64,000 nucleotides of DNA, from positions 17,917,541 through 17,981,540 of the forward strand of contig NC_133537.1 of assembly GCF_048544455.1 (NCBI RefSeq), in the 5' to 3' direction. The notes beneath the pieces are model-generated. The model had not been told where the DNA came from. It worked only from the letters and a program-made list of their open reading frames with translations, and searched no databases. Below, piece by piece: positions 1 to 11,541 of this stretch (position 1 is the first letter of the stretch; every line of letters begins with the position of its first letter). The position numbers were made by a program, and so were the translations under genes. This DNA comes from Silene latifolia (Eukaryota > Streptophyta > Magnoliopsida > Caryophyllales > Caryophyllaceae).

Positions 1-1179
1 GGTACATAATAGCAATCATATAATGATAACTCGAATCCGCTAGGAAGCTGGATCACATATGTTCCCCTCGAGACGGCAGCCACTCTTGCTCCATTCCCGA
101 CACGCAGGTCAACCTCACCCTTTACGAGAGGCTTGAGATTTCGGAGGCCCTGCACATGATTACACAGATGAGAACCACAACCAGTATCAAGTACCCAAGT
201 TCCGTAACTTGCGTGGTTAATCTCAATCATATGAATAAAAGTAGAAGGAGAAGACATACCAACAGGTTTAACGCGACCTGCTTTTATGTCCTCATGATAA
301 ACAGGACATGTGCGTCTCCAATGCCCAGTCTTGTGGCAATGATGGCATTCCATGTTTTCACTCTTGCTCTTTGTCATGCCTGATGAGTTGCTCGCCTCAC
401 CAGGACCACTCTTACCTGAACCCGACTTCTTGAACTTCGCCTTGCCTACTGTTAGGTTTGCCGGTGCTTTGCCCTTACCTTTCCCTTTGTTTGACACAAC
501 AAGAACATCCTGTTTCGAGCTCCCCATGAACTTCATGTCCTTCTCGGTGCACGAGGAGGGAGTGCAATTCATGGGGAGTTTTCTTCAAATCATTCATATA
601 GTAATTCGCTCTGAATTGCGAATAACCATCGTGGAGTGAGTGAAGAATACGGTCGATAACAATATTCTCGCTGATGTTACAGTTAAAGGTCTCCAGTTTC
701 TCGACATTCTCAATCATGCTGAGAATGTGTGGGCTAACCGGTTGGCCCTTCTGGAGTCTCGCATCAAAGAAGCGAGTGGTAAGCTCATAGGTCACGATTC
801 TCGGTGCTTTCGAGAATTCCTTGGTGAGCGTGGTGAAAATCTTGTTTGCACCATGGGCTATGAAGCGTTTCTGCAAATTGGGTTCCATTGCAAAAATGAG
901 TACGTTTTTAATCGCACCCGCTTCCATACAGAAGTCATTAAACTTGGTGACTTCTGCAGCTCTAGCCGTGGGGCCTGGGTTTGCCGGGATGGGCTCCAAG
1001 AGATATTTGAGCTTCCCGTCAGCAGCGGCAGCATTCCGTAATGCCGCCTCCCAGTCCGCGAAGTTGGATCCATCATTCTTCAGTCGAGTAGACTGATTCA
1101 TCTGATTCATGAAGATCCTAAGCCAGGACTCACGGTCCAATGTGGCACTTGGCATTGGGTTATCACTTGAACCAGCCAT
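1..1179 (-). pseudogene. Copia gag-protease polyprotein, 5' part, one frameshift
   Basis: The gag protein forms the particle shell and packages element RNA; the protease that follows cleaves the polyprotein. Translation starts at the ATG at 1179 (residues MAGSSDNPMPS). The first 210 or so residues match copia gag (UBN2 type), including the conserved stretch ISENIVIDRILHSL. Around 546-553 the frame shifts by one base: upstream the frame reads DLKKTPHELHSLL, while the lysine- and glycine-rich tail starting EKDMKFMGSS is in another frame and stays open to position 1. The second frame contains a CCHC zinc knuckle (CHHCHKTGHWRRTC, near 340-300) and then the aspartic protease motif DTGCGSH (near 187-167). 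No other break is visible in this part. Integrase and reverse transcriptase lie outside the window. Confidence 0.85.
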
Positions 1180-3164
1180 TTGATGTTTAGCAGTTTAAAA
1201 TCGTGATCTACACTGAAAAAGAAAGAAAAACAAAACGAAATAAGCAACTCATCGAGGTGATTTAAGTCTATTTTAAAATTCATTTTAAACATGTAGACTC
1301 TCGCACTTGCATAATTGATCTCCCTCAAGAAAGATACAAGTGATCCCAAGACTCAATTTCTGTAAATTGATAAGCCAACTGTTTAGCTAATTCTTCCGGA
1401 AGAACTCTTGGTCGATAGATTTCCGTAAATCCTATCTATAGTCCACCATGATCACAGGATCGTACGAGTGACCATAGTGTTGAGATAAAATAGGTCAATC
1501 GGTTCCAACTTACCCGACGTAGAAGGGGTCATAGTATGCCTACCGACGAAGAAGGGACTCATTGGAGTTTGACCTATAAAGACCGTTCTCAATTTTAGTT
1601 TATACGAGGAAGATCCCATCAACAAAATTATAATTCATTTTAAGTGAACGAATAACTAGCGTTTGTCGTGAATGAATTAATTTAGGTGATGGCTTAAAAT
1701 CGTGTGACATGCGAATGTCAAAAAAAACTAACTCGTGACCTCTATATGTGTCAGTTTTCATGCAATTATTAGGTGGTTTGGTTTTTAGGCGGAAAATGAT
1801 GCATACTATCGTTACAATAAAATAAATAAATGAATGCAATACGTAAATAAAAAATTTCCTAGTGTGGCCTATCCTAGTAAAAAGAACAAAATACAACTTT
1901 GGAATCCACCGTTGGACCCGAAAAGCTTGTCTTGATGTTCCATCTTGATCCATGTAGCGGGAGTGAGCATCCGGTCTCCATCTTTAGTCTTCTCAAGAAT
2001 TACAATTTAAAATTTACAAATATAAACCTATTTACATTCTAAATAAAAACTGTAATTAAAAGAAATAAAATGGAGATACGAGATCTCAAAATACAACCAA
2101 GACCGTGTTCCATCATTACGGTAACACGTTCTACTAAGGCCACACTAAGTTACAACCGTTTGCAAAATAATTAAATACGTAATTAAAAGGCATTCAAAAC
2201 ATTCAAAAATAACGATAAATAAAATGCATCAACTAAATTAAATTTATTCGTGACATAATTCCGTAATTATGTTAAATTTTAATCCAAACCACCAAAGATA
2301 ATTAAAATTTCATGACAAAACCGCTTTAGTCGAGTTAATTTTAATCCGAGATAATCCGTTACAATAAATCGTTTTAAAGTAACTTCAATTTACGTGGGTG
2401 AACCGTTTCACTAACAAGCGAGAGCATAAAAACGTTTTATGCATAAAAAGGGGCCGAAAAAAAACAGAAATTTTTTTTTTTCTTCTGTACTGTTGACGTG
2501 AACAGTACCAGGGGCCAAAAAAATTTTTTTTTTTTTTTTAAAACGGCAGAAATGCCGAGAGCCTCTAAAGGCCAAAAAAAAATTTCACACGGCTCAATTT
2601 GTGAGCAAAGAAAGATCAAAACAAAGCGGTTTGATTAAAACACAATTGCAATTTACTCTAATCCGGATTAAAATAAAAATACAATTGACATGTTCTTCAC
2701 ATTTTGTTGTAATTATCGATTAAAACAACAAATCGCTAAGAACAACACGAAAACAAGAGATCAAACGATCTAACAAAATTTTGTGGCACGCAAATCAATG
2801 CAATAAAAACAAAAAAAAGGCCAGGTAACAAGGTAAAGGCCACACGGTTTTCATAAAAAAACAGATTTGCCGAAATAAAAATTGCCACACGAAATTTTAT
2901 GCAATGATTTTAACCGATCTTTAACATATAGCGATGAATATCGATTACATAGACAATATGCAAAGATCAAAAATAAAACAAGACAATCAACACCGTGTAA
3001 ACTAGACACGGTTTCCAACAATCACAAAAAAAAACGCAGCAAATTTTTTTTAAAAAAAAAAAATGCCGAGACCAAAAATTAGGCAGCCGAGACCATTTTT
3101 GAACAAAATTCATCGTTTCAACAATCGTTTGATGAAAAACACATATAAAAATTTACGTGGCCTC
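1180..3164 (-). other. Long untranslated leader of the copia element
   Basis: This stretch lies between primer site and gag start. It is A/T-rich with long A runs (near 2517-2540 and 2571-2582) and has no open frame with recognisable protein similarity. Positions 1500-1580 contain two similar short segments around GACGTAGAAGGGGTC and GACGAAGAAGGGACTC, a small imperfect tandem duplication. Confidence 0.6.
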
Positions 3165-3176
3165 GCTCTGATACCA
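3165..3176 (-). other. Primer-binding site, tRNA-Met(i) type
   Basis: The minus strand reads TGGTATCAGAGC two bases inside the LTR end. This is the classic plant retrotransposon site complementary to the 3' end of initiator methionine tRNA. It fixes the orientation of the element and the inner LTR border. Confidence 0.9.
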
Positions 3177-3178
3177 CT

Positions 3179-4180
3179 TGTAGGGTAATATCCGTATAAA
3201 ACCCTCTCTTTATAGGATTATAACGCAAATTTCAAATGTAATTTGTAGTCATAAAACGAAAATAACAAGGAAACGATAAAGATTAGAAATCAACCTCGGG
3301 TCCTTTGTAGTGCGGCGTAATGAAGTAAATCAACAGAGATTTCCTCCTAATTGAAACACCCAAGACCGTCTGAGATTATGCCCTTGTGCTAGAAGAGAAT
3401 TCTCTAATTGCCTTGCAATCTTGAGAGAATTTGTGTGAGGTTTTCTTAGATGAGAGATCCGAATTTTTGAGAGGCAAGCTGTTCTCAAAAACCCTAATTT
3501 TATTTTGCTAATGAATGACTAGGTTAAACAAGAGAGTGAGCCTCTCTTATTGTCTAGGCCATTCGGCCAAACCGAGATCAAGAGAGGGAAATGGGCTTTT
3601 CCATTTCCTCTTTATTTTAACTCGCGGTCCGACATGCAATTTACTGAATGTATATGACACGGTCTAATTATAAATTGTCATCGGTTATCGGATATTAAAG
3701 CATCAACTAATTACACGGATTAGTTGAATTATTAATACGTGTCCGACAAAGACAATATCGTATAATTAATTTATCCAATATACATTAATCAAATATAAAT
3801 CGTTTATATTTAATCTTATTTAATTAATCTGGTTAATTCGCCTTTAGCTCATGATATTTAATCCGTATTAAATATAATATCTCAACATCACATTTAGACT
3901 AATTATTAGTCAAATAACTCAGACTAACTGGTTAGTCAAATTTGGCATCTATATGACTGTATTTTCATACCGTCACATCACTCAAGACGTATCCTATAGG
4001 TGTGACTTTTAGGGACCAGTTGATCACCGCCATCTGTATGACAATAACGTCAAACTTATCTAGCAAGCCAACCGTTATTGATAAACGTGGATCAACTGAT
4101 TATGATACAAAGTATACCCTTTGATCCTTTTAGAGATTTATAAGTCCTTGCACTAACTGTTAAGGACACCAACCCCAACA
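3179..4180 (-). repeat. 5' LTR of the copia element
   Basis: On the minus strand the LTR begins TGTTGGGG and ends CCCTACA, the TG...CA signature with a short imperfect terminal inverted repeat; length is about 1002 bp. The inner boundary is set by the primer-binding site two bases away. The outer boundary is inferred from the TG dinucleotide and from the adjoining repeat that restarts outside it. The partner LTR is not in the window, so the outer boundary has not been confirmed by pairwise comparison. Confidence 0.75.
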
Positions 4181-4479
4181 AAAGTAACCTTAATATTAAC
4201 AATATAAATTAATAGAATTTAATTATGATAATCCTACATGGCAAAAAATCAAATGTATGAAGTTGAATTATTTAAATGATGAGAGTAAATTTTTAATTTA
4301 TTTTTATAATTTAAATCACGATCTTATGATTTTCACACAAAAATAAATATTACTAAACCTTATAATGAGTTTTAATAAATTTATTAAAGTAGCCTTAATA
4401 TTAACAATATAAATTAATAGAATTTAATTATGATAATCCTACATGGAAAAAAATTAAATGTATTAAGTTGCCTTTTAAC

Positions 4480-4481
<2 letters not shown>

Positions 4482-4568
<87 letters not shown>
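4482..4568. repeat. (TAA)n microsatellite, first tract
   Basis: About 29 uninterrupted copies of the trinucleotide TAA. Six-frame translation gives poly-Leu or poly-Tyr artefacts here. Confidence 0.95.
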
Positions 4569-4628
4569 TTGTAAATGAATGGATTATAAAAATTTCATGT
4601 GAGATAAAATTAAATGATTTAGTTAGCC

Positions 4629-4629
<1 letters not shown>

Positions 4630-4697
<68 letters not shown>
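4630..4697. repeat. (TAA)n microsatellite, second tract
   Basis: About 22 copies of TAA, embedded in the next unit of the same AT-rich repeat family. Confidence 0.95.
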
Positions 4698-5263
4698 TTA
4701 TCATACGAAGTAATGGATTATAAAATGTCATTGAAATAAAATTAAATGGCTTAGGTAGCCTTTGTTTAACTTTCCTCATTTAATAATAATATAATATTTT
4801 ATGGATTAATGGATTAAAAAAATGTCATGTGGATTAAAATTAAATGTAGAAATGTCATGTGAAATAAAATTAAATGGTTTATGTAGTCTTTTAAGTAAGT
4901 TGTATAGATAGATAGATCATAGATAGATAATAGTAAGAGAGTGAAGTTAGTATTTTGATGTCGGTGGAATTGGAAGTGAAATTGGATGAGGTTCGGTGAA
5001 ATATGAATAATAAACTACTTTTTTTTGTCTTTTTTTTTGCTTTTCCATTTTTTTTGCTACTCCTTTTTTTGCTCTTCTTTTTGGCTTGGTAATTAATAAA
5101 TAAATTAAATAAATAATTAAAATATATAGAAAGTAAATTGTTTACTAATCCTATGTGGAATTAAATTAATTGCTAGTGACATGTGGAATAAAATTAATTA
5201 TTTTTGCCTAGTTTTTTAATTATATAGTATAGATAGATATAGATAGATACGTCTATTACAAAA

Positions 5264-6023
5264 GGGTGTTGATTTTCGCAGTACGCATTTTACTCATCGC
5301 AGTACAATATTGACAATTATACCCCTCACATTTCCCATCCCATTTTCCCTCCCTAACTTCTTTCTAAACTATTCTCTCTAATTTTACTTACCCATAATCC
5401 TCTAATTTTAGCCACCCTAAATATACTTCTTTCATAAATTATCTTTACAAACCTATATCTATACACAAAAACATTCTACAAACACATGTATTATATTCGT
5501 AAACTTCTACGTGCTACATTGGAAAAACGGCATTGAGTAAAAAAATAGAAAAATCAATGGCATTTAGTGCATTACTACACAAACACCGTACCACTCCACA
5601 CAAACACCATTACCACCGTACCATGTTCCAACTGTGACTCTCACGTCGCCGGCGGACTGCCGTCGAAGCACGCCAGCCATAAATTACCACAAACAAGCCC
5701 ACTATACCGTAGTAATTGTCCCTTAATTAATTTAGATATAAACCCTAATTAAAGAGGGATTTTAATTAAAATGAGTAAAATTGTAAGAAATAGTCAATTA
5801 AATTATTAATATGAGATTAACGAATTAAATACGTTGAATTATCGTTAATAATTGAAGAATTTTAAGGAGGTTGACGAAGTTTAAAGTCTTTAATAATGGA
5901 GGGAAGGTGGAGAGAAGGTAGAGAGAATTGGATTTGATGTTTTTTAGTGAAGGGTAAAGAAATGAAAAGGTTGGTAAAAAAATACTATAATGAGTAAAAA
6001 TTGTACTGCGAAAATAAATTACG
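5264..6023. mobile_element. Non-autonomous TIR element, family A copy 1
   Basis: The left end reads GGGTGTTGATTTTCGCAGTAC followed by CATTTTACTCAT. The right end, reversed, reads CGTAATTTATTTTCGCAGTAC followed by ATTTTTACTCAT. Together they form imperfect terminal inverted repeats of about 35 bp. The same ends occur around a 0.9-kb element at 17307-18214. The interior is AT-rich at both sides with a more GC-rich core near 5630-5690 (CGTCGCCGGCGGACTGCCG). No transposase is encoded. A clear target-site duplication was not found, so superfamily is undetermined. Confidence 0.75.
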
Positions 6024-7441
6024 AAATATTATGGGGCTTAGACTGGGTCATATCTACGGGCTCGATGATGGGCTATGTAATAATCAATCTAGGCCTAGTT
6101 TTAGAAATGTGTGAACGATTCTAGTCCGTGGGCCGTCATGGCGGTGATGGAAACAGACTAAAAAAGTTATCGTTGTTGGGCCACAGGCCTACCGCCTACT
6201 AACCCATCAGCCTACGACCAAAGTCCCATCATTATCTCAGACTCTCAGTCTAAGTAACCAACCATCTCAAACATATCAGCAATTCAGCAGGTCTTGTATT
6301 ATTAAATCATCAATTGACACAGTTAATCCTGCTTCCCATTCGGCCGAGTAACCAACTTAGAAAACCGTAGTATTACAGTGCATGTGTCTGACACAGTGTT
6401 CCCCTTCCCCCACCTGTTAGTTTTGTATGACATGCATAGTCTTTTGGTCTTTGTCGGTCGCTACTCCGGTTCGGGTATATTTGGTTGTGAGACTATTTAT
6501 GGATGTTCTTACGGGTATGCATGTTGGCTTAGGGTCTACTAGTGGCCTTTGTGAGGCTTTCTGATTCTTAGGATGTTTGTCTTGTGTTGTTGGTCTTTTT
6601 CTGTGGATTTTGGGTCCGATTTGGTTGTAAAGGCTTGAGTTAGACCTTGGGTTGACACCGTCGTGTTTATCAGAGGTTATGTTTCGGATTGGGTTATGTG
6701 GTTAGGTTTGGATGATGGTGTGGTGGGGTTGGTTGTGATGGTTTTCGTCCATAAGTTAATGTCATTCGAATTCAGTCTGTTGTCTTTACTGCTTTTCTTA
6801 ATAATCTCCTCTTTCAAGAGTCTATGCATTAGTATGTGTGTTAGCATAGCTGTGAAGGTGATTGCTCCTCCGTATTGTGTTGATTTCACCCCAAATCGTT
6901 TTTTGGTGGTGAAAATGGTTAAGAGATTGGTTGTTGAGATTTATTTGTTTCAACTTGCTTACTTGTCTGGCTTCTTCGTCCGTTGGATTCTTGACTGTAG
7001 AGATCGTTCTTCAAGGTGTAGGAGATTACTCTCCAATGGTTTCATGCTCCTTTGCTTTGCTTTCCCTATAAAATTTCTACGTCCTCGTGGCGTAAGTGCA
7101 CCTTAGCTTTGCCTCTCCGCTTTTCAATCATCTCAATGGGTTGTTGGAGTTCATATTAGTGTTAAAGTTGTTGAGAATGAAGCTCGTGACGACCATTCTA
7201 ACGTCCTCCGCCAACACTTTGAAGATACCCGAAGCAATTATATCATTCTTCCTAGTTCCTTAGAAATAAATTGTAATTTTATATTTCGTAATGTAGTATT
7301 ATGTATGCCTTTCGTGTGCATAATTTTTTGCCAAGGAGGGTAGACTATTGTAGGACCAGTACCACAAAAGCTTCCTCAGCAGTCAACACTAAGTTAGTCG
7401 TTAATTCGACTTATTCAAAAGCGGTTCAAAGACAATTTAGC
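6024..7441. other. Intergenic, no supported gene
   Basis: A plus-strand open frame at 6663-7106 (147 codons) has a skewed Leu/Val/Phe composition and no motif I recognise, and it is not called as a gene. The stretch may hold decayed repeat sequence. Nothing else is supported. Confidence 0.5.
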
Positions 7442-7569
7442 CAGTGGCGGACCCAAGATTTGAATTTAGGGGGGCGAAAAATTTTAGGGAGCGCGAACGA
7501 CTAATTTCATAAGGTACACTCGAAAAAAATTCGAAAAATTTCCGCTAAACCTCCCTAGTTCAACCACTG
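7442..7569. mobile_element. Short MITE-like element with CAGTGGCGGA / TCAACCACTG ends
   Basis: The left end CAGTGGCGGACCCAAG and the right end AGTTCAACCACTG are imperfect inverted repeats. A related element with AGCGGAGCCAAG and GCTCCACCACT ends lies at 14669-14838. Such ends around a GGGGGCGA-type core are common in small plant MITEs. The target duplication is unclear. Confidence 0.55.
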
Positions 7570-8061
7570 ATTATTTAGCTGTTAAAATCATCAAGGTCGG
7601 TACTACATACTTCAGCCAGAAGAACGTGTATACTCCGTATTTGTTAAAAAAGAACAGCAAAAACTTCAACCGGATAGTACCTTCATATATTGTGAATTAT
7701 GGTGTTTAGCCTAGTTTCAATTTTTACAAACCACCACCAAAATACGGAGTAATTGTTTACATATTTACTTTTCCAAACACGATAAATTGTAAGTTAGTAA
7801 CTATAAAATATACAGAGTAAAAATAAAATAAAAACATTATAATAAAAACCATTGTTTTCTTTTACCAAGTATTATCGCCCATCTACGTAGCACCAAAACT
7901 AAAATAAAAAAAGATGATTTGATATCATGACTTTCTTTTACAGAGTACTCGGATTATCCATCCGTTCAAAAACACTTTTTTTTTTCTTTACCTAAAAATA
8001 CAAAGAAAATGATAACACTACGTAAATTAAACACGGCCACCTTATTACAGATTTACAGCAC
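7570..8061. other. AT-rich spacer downstream of the small minus-strand gene
   Basis: No coding or repeat structure is recognised. The part nearest 8061 probably includes the 3' untranslated region of the gene at 8062-8511. Confidence 0.4.
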
Positions 8062-8511
8062 TTATGAACGTCCTTGTTCGGCAGCCCTAACGCCGCCTAC
8101 ACCACCCTCTTTCAAATAGTCAATATACCTTGAAAATTCAGGGTTAGCTGTGAACTTCCTTTTACTCCATGACCTTCCATCAAACAATCCAAACACTGGA
8201 TGTACTTTCCCTCCTTTCTTCATCTCTTGTTGTTTCTTCGACTTACTATTACAATTATTATTATTATTCGTATTTGCTTGAAAATTTCTTTCCCACGATG
8301 AAGACGATGAATAAGATGAAGACGTTGTTGTTTTGATTTTTCTAGAAGAAGACCCGAATAATACTTTTGCTGGTACACTCATTACTCTCTTCAATACCGG
8401 AGTTTGTTGATTACCAACACACGGGTTACTATCCTCGTTGGTTTCGTCTAGTAGTTTATCGTACCCTCCTCGACGACCTTTGGTGGTACTCAAAGCTCTC
8501 AAAAGACCCAT
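8062..8511 (-). CDS. Small intronless plant protein of unknown function (149 aa)
   Basis: The open frame begins MGLLRALSTTKGRRGGYDKL and ends with TGA-type termination after GGVRAAEQGRS. Visible features: a basic N terminus, a segment KRVMSVPAKVLFGSSSRK near residues 41-58, a low-complexity Ser- and Asn-rich middle (residues about 63-95), and a C-terminal block HPVFGLFDGRSWSKRK followed by FTANPEFSRYIDYLKEGG. The combination of a low-complexity linker between two compositionally ordered blocks, intronless structure and sensible plant codon use argues for a real gene. The layout resembles uncharacterised land-plant proteins, but I cannot assign a family name. No signal peptide or membrane segment is apparent. 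It stands alone between MITE-rich spacers. No function is inferred. Confidence 0.7.
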   Translation of the reverse strand: MGLLRALSTTKGRRGGYDKLLDETNEDSNPCVGNQQTPVLKRVMSVPAKVLFGSSSRKIKTTTSSSYSSSSSWERNFQANTNNNNNCNSKSKKQQEMKKGGKVHPVFGLFDGRSWSKRKFTANPEFSRYIDYLKEGGVGGVRAAEQGRS

Positions 8512-9202
8512 TATACGATTATTTGGTTAGGATTAAACTTGGATACGAGTGTTCAAAAGTATGGAATGTGATAATAATTAATATAGGAAATGTGAGAAAG
8601 TTAGGTCATATATGGTATGCTAAATAGATAGAATAAAACAAATATAGATTGGGCCATTTTTCATATGCTTGGCTCCTCCATTCCTGACTTTAAATACGAA
8701 AGGTGCCCACTAATTAGGAGAACAATAAATCTTCCTTAAGTCGACACTATCTGTTTTGAGTTTAAAACGGGTTGAATATATATCCTTGTGTATGTAAGAA
8801 TGTAAAAGAAAAAAATCAAAAATAATATATTTATCTAATAAATACAAGTGATATGATATCTTACCTGTCTTGACGGATAGTTTCGTATTAAGTGAGATTT
8901 TATATTAGGAGAATTAATCGTATGTGATTGTGATACCGTCAGAAAAATCAGGCTCTCTCAATTATGGTCCACATGCAAGAAGATGCTTCGTGTCAACACA
9001 CTTAACTCTGTGTGTGTATAAAATTCTGGCTATTAAAACTTGACGAAAAAACAGGATAAAGAAACTTAGTTTTCTTTTGGACCATTTAATTAGGAGTACA
9101 CATTTGAGTCGGCCGCAACATCTACCTTTGCCAACCGTTCGTAGGTGACAAGTTCGAAATTCATAATATCACTTTTCGCCACTTTTCGGCAATAATACTT
9201 TT
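8512..9202. other. Upstream region of the small gene; no other feature
   Basis: This should contain the promoter and 5' untranslated region of the minus-strand gene ending at 8511. It is AT-rich and no core promoter element can be assigned with confidence. Confidence 0.4.
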
Positions 9203-9390
9203 ACACAAAATCTCATTGAAGACGGGCGATATCCGTCACAAGCTTGTGACAGATACCGTTTTCTCTTATAAAATGCCTATTGAGAGGTGAGTGGGAAGCA
9301 CATGGGGTGTCCCAGCTTGTCCCCTCTCCCTTTTTGTGAGAGGTCACAAGCTTGTGACGGGATTAGCCCGTCACAACCAAGATTAGCTGA
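9203..9390. mobile_element. MITE, family B copy 1
   Basis: This begins with CACAAAATCTCATTGAAGACGG and contains GGAAGCACATGGGG and CGTCACAAGCTTGTGACGG. The same order of blocks occurs, inverted, at 17868-18047. Internal short palindromes (GTCACAAGCTTGTGAC) recur at both ends. Boundaries are approximate, from comparison of the two copies. No coding capacity. Confidence 0.7.
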
Positions 9391-9858
9391 TACTTTTATA
9401 AGATCGCTTTTAAAGAGGTTTGGACTTAAAATTCTTAGGAGTTTTATCCAAATTATAACTAGTAGACTTCACCGTTAACGTATTGTTAATTGTGTAGATG
9501 TATGATAATTAATGTAGAAAAACTTATATTGTTCTATCTTCCTTCTTAGTTTAATGGCACGTGAAAATGGAACTGAGAATATGCTCTCCTTGCGTTAATG
9601 GGACATGAAAATAGGGCAAGAGAACCCGTTCTCGATTCTCCTTACGTTTCCGTATCAGTCATTTCCTTACATTTTTTTTATTCAATTTTTTTACGTTTTA
9701 ATTTTAAGTATATGTAAATTGTTATTTCTTCATACGTGCAATTTTTTTCTTTTCTTTAGTTTTTCTTAAATCATTACCTCATCTCTAACTCAAATCCTCT
9801 GATGGTATGAAATAATCAATTGATTGGTCGATAGATATCACCTATTAACTAAGTAGTA

Positions 9859-10054
9859 CTCCCTCTTATTCACTCATTTCTCCCCTCTTTCCATTTTCAT
9901 GATAGTCGGATTTTATTCTCTCTTTCCTTTTTTTAGAAGGTTTTGTGTGGCCAAATTCAATTGTATGCGGGGTAAAGTGTTTTGTGTGGTCCAAAATCAT
10001 TTTCTTAATTCTTATGCAAAATGGAAGGGGAAGAAATGAGTGAATAGGAGGGAG
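9859..10054. mobile_element. Stowaway MITE (Tc1/mariner-type)
   Basis: Terminal inverted repeats CTCCCTCTTATTCACTCATTTC and GAAATGAGTGAATAGGAGGGAG are nearly perfect over 22 bp, and TA dinucleotides flank both ends (9857-9858 and 10055-10056). The CTCCCTC start, TA target site and 196-bp length are diagnostic of Stowaway. Confidence 0.92.
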
Positions 10055-11541
10055 TATTACATATTTACATGAGGAATCATAGGACAACTAGTTTGATATT
10101 ACCTAGACCTTTTGTTTTTGTCTTTTTCATCCTATATTTAACCGTCTTAAATTTAAGACGGAATATCCGCCTTAAACAATAAATTGTTGGTTGTAACGTG
10201 TAACTAATTAGACGGAGACATTTCAGGGTTAGTACTTAGTAGTGTCTTAGTTTATAATGTTTGAGTGGACTTGTACAAAATGGAGAAAGGTAGTTGCGTA
10301 TTGAAATGAAACATTTTTCTAAAGCTACTTCATCCGTTTACAATTAGTCTCTCACCCTCTCTTAAGACAGATATATGTCTTATAAATAAAACGAGTCAAA
10401 TAATATTTCATTTGATTAGATGGGATAAATGGTTTGCTAGTCCTTAGAAATTTTTTTGTCTTGCCCATTTTATTTATCAAGTCTTAAGGTTAAGACGGAT
10501 ATGATGTCTGTTGTCTTAGATGAACCATAAAAGCGTGGCGAAAAAGTCTCTCTTTTCATCACTAATATGGTTGACTGCAAATGAGTAGAAATATGTTGAC
10601 AATTCTTCAAGAAATATTACCAGATCAATGACTACGACAATATTATATTATAGGCAACGTAGTCATGCAACTCATACTATTAATTTTCTTAAGACATTTC
10701 GTTGCAATAAGTCAAAAGAAAGAACAATAATTTAGAGAAATGGATACCGGTCAAAATCAATACTCCTTTTCAATTAACGGAACATTCTTCCTCACATATT
10801 TTAAACAAGCGTATAGAAATAAAATTTTAAACAAGCGTATAGAAATAAAATGAATGAATTCTTGTATTTTAAATCATTTCATTATTTGGACTATGAGAAC
10901 AGGATCTTGAAACATTTTATTTTCTGCGAAAATTCATCCTGATAACAATTATGGAGAAACTTGTAACTGTTCAAGCGAATAAGTTTGATCGGACTCCAAA
11001 CTAGTTTACACTCTACAGCACAAAGTTGCAAAGGCGCTTATGCTTACTCCCATATCAATCATATCAATTAATTTGTGATTTGCAAATCATGTAGTGAGAG
11101 CTGTGATTTTCATTTACAACAAAGTCCGAAGTATTATTATTTGGTTCCACAGTGTGATAAAAATAAGTATGGCGACGGAGTGGTCTATGTAGAAACTAGA
11201 AAGGCAGAAAGTAAACAGATTGCCATCTTATTTCAAATGCTCACAAATTAATCACAATACACAAAGGTTGCCAAATGACCCTGCGTAACTTCAAAATATG
11301 GTTACATAATAGTCAGAACTCGACATTTGAAACTTTCACCGAGTTCAGCATTGGCATTACAACAAGGATTTAAGTGTCTAATATGATGAGAAACTGAAGG
11401 TCAGTTGAAAACAAAAATTGTATCACAAGTCTACTGTTTGAAATTATTGGAACTGACGCAGCCAATCTTGAACGTAAACTGTAATTGCAAAATCAACAAG
11501 AAAACCAGTAAAGTAATGGCAGGAGTCACCTAAAAGATTGT
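10055..11541. other. Spacer including the probable 3' UTR of the carbonic anhydrase gene
   Basis: Short palindromic GTCTTAA-type motifs occur near 10142-10165, 10362-10385 and 10481-10520 and may be MITE remnants. A perfect 26-bp tandem duplication (TTTTAAACAAGCGTATAGAA...) lies at 10799-10850. The last few hundred bases before 11541 should contain the 3' UTR of the minus-strand gene. No gene is seen. Confidence 0.5.

Larger units (their letters stand above)
1..4180 (-). mobile_element. Ty1/copia LTR retrotransposon, 5' half (continues beyond left edge)
   Basis: Read on the minus strand, the element runs 5' LTR (4180-3179), primer-binding site (3176-3165), a leader of about 2 kb, gag with zinc knuckle, then the start of protease, and leaves the window at position 1. 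Protease directly after the zinc knuckle, together with the UBN2-like gag, identifies Ty1/copia. The 3' LTR and the other copy of the target duplication are outside the window. The 5 bases outside the LTR are AAAGT on the plus strand. The leader between primer site and gag start is unusually long for a plant copia element. Confidence 0.88.
4181..5263. repeat. AT-rich direct repeats with interspersed TAA microsatellites
   Basis: A segment starting AAAGTAACCTTAATATTAAC at 4181 is repeated about 204 bp further on, near 4385. A related unit (TGTGGAATAAAATTAAATGG...TAGCCTTTTAA) recurs in diverged form near 4577, 4707, 4800, 4850 and 5150. The copies are separated by TAA microsatellites, and the block ends in AGATAGATAGAT tracts near 4905-4930 and 5230-5250. 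No coding potential is seen. The family is not recognised. Confidence 0.7.

Noticed and set aside
4414-4779. Open frame with poly-Leu and poly-Tyr
   Set aside because: Produced entirely by the two TAA microsatellites.
6663-7106. 147-codon hydrophobic open frame, plus strand
   Set aside because: Composition biased, no recognisable motif or promoter; not distinguishable from chance in T-rich DNA.
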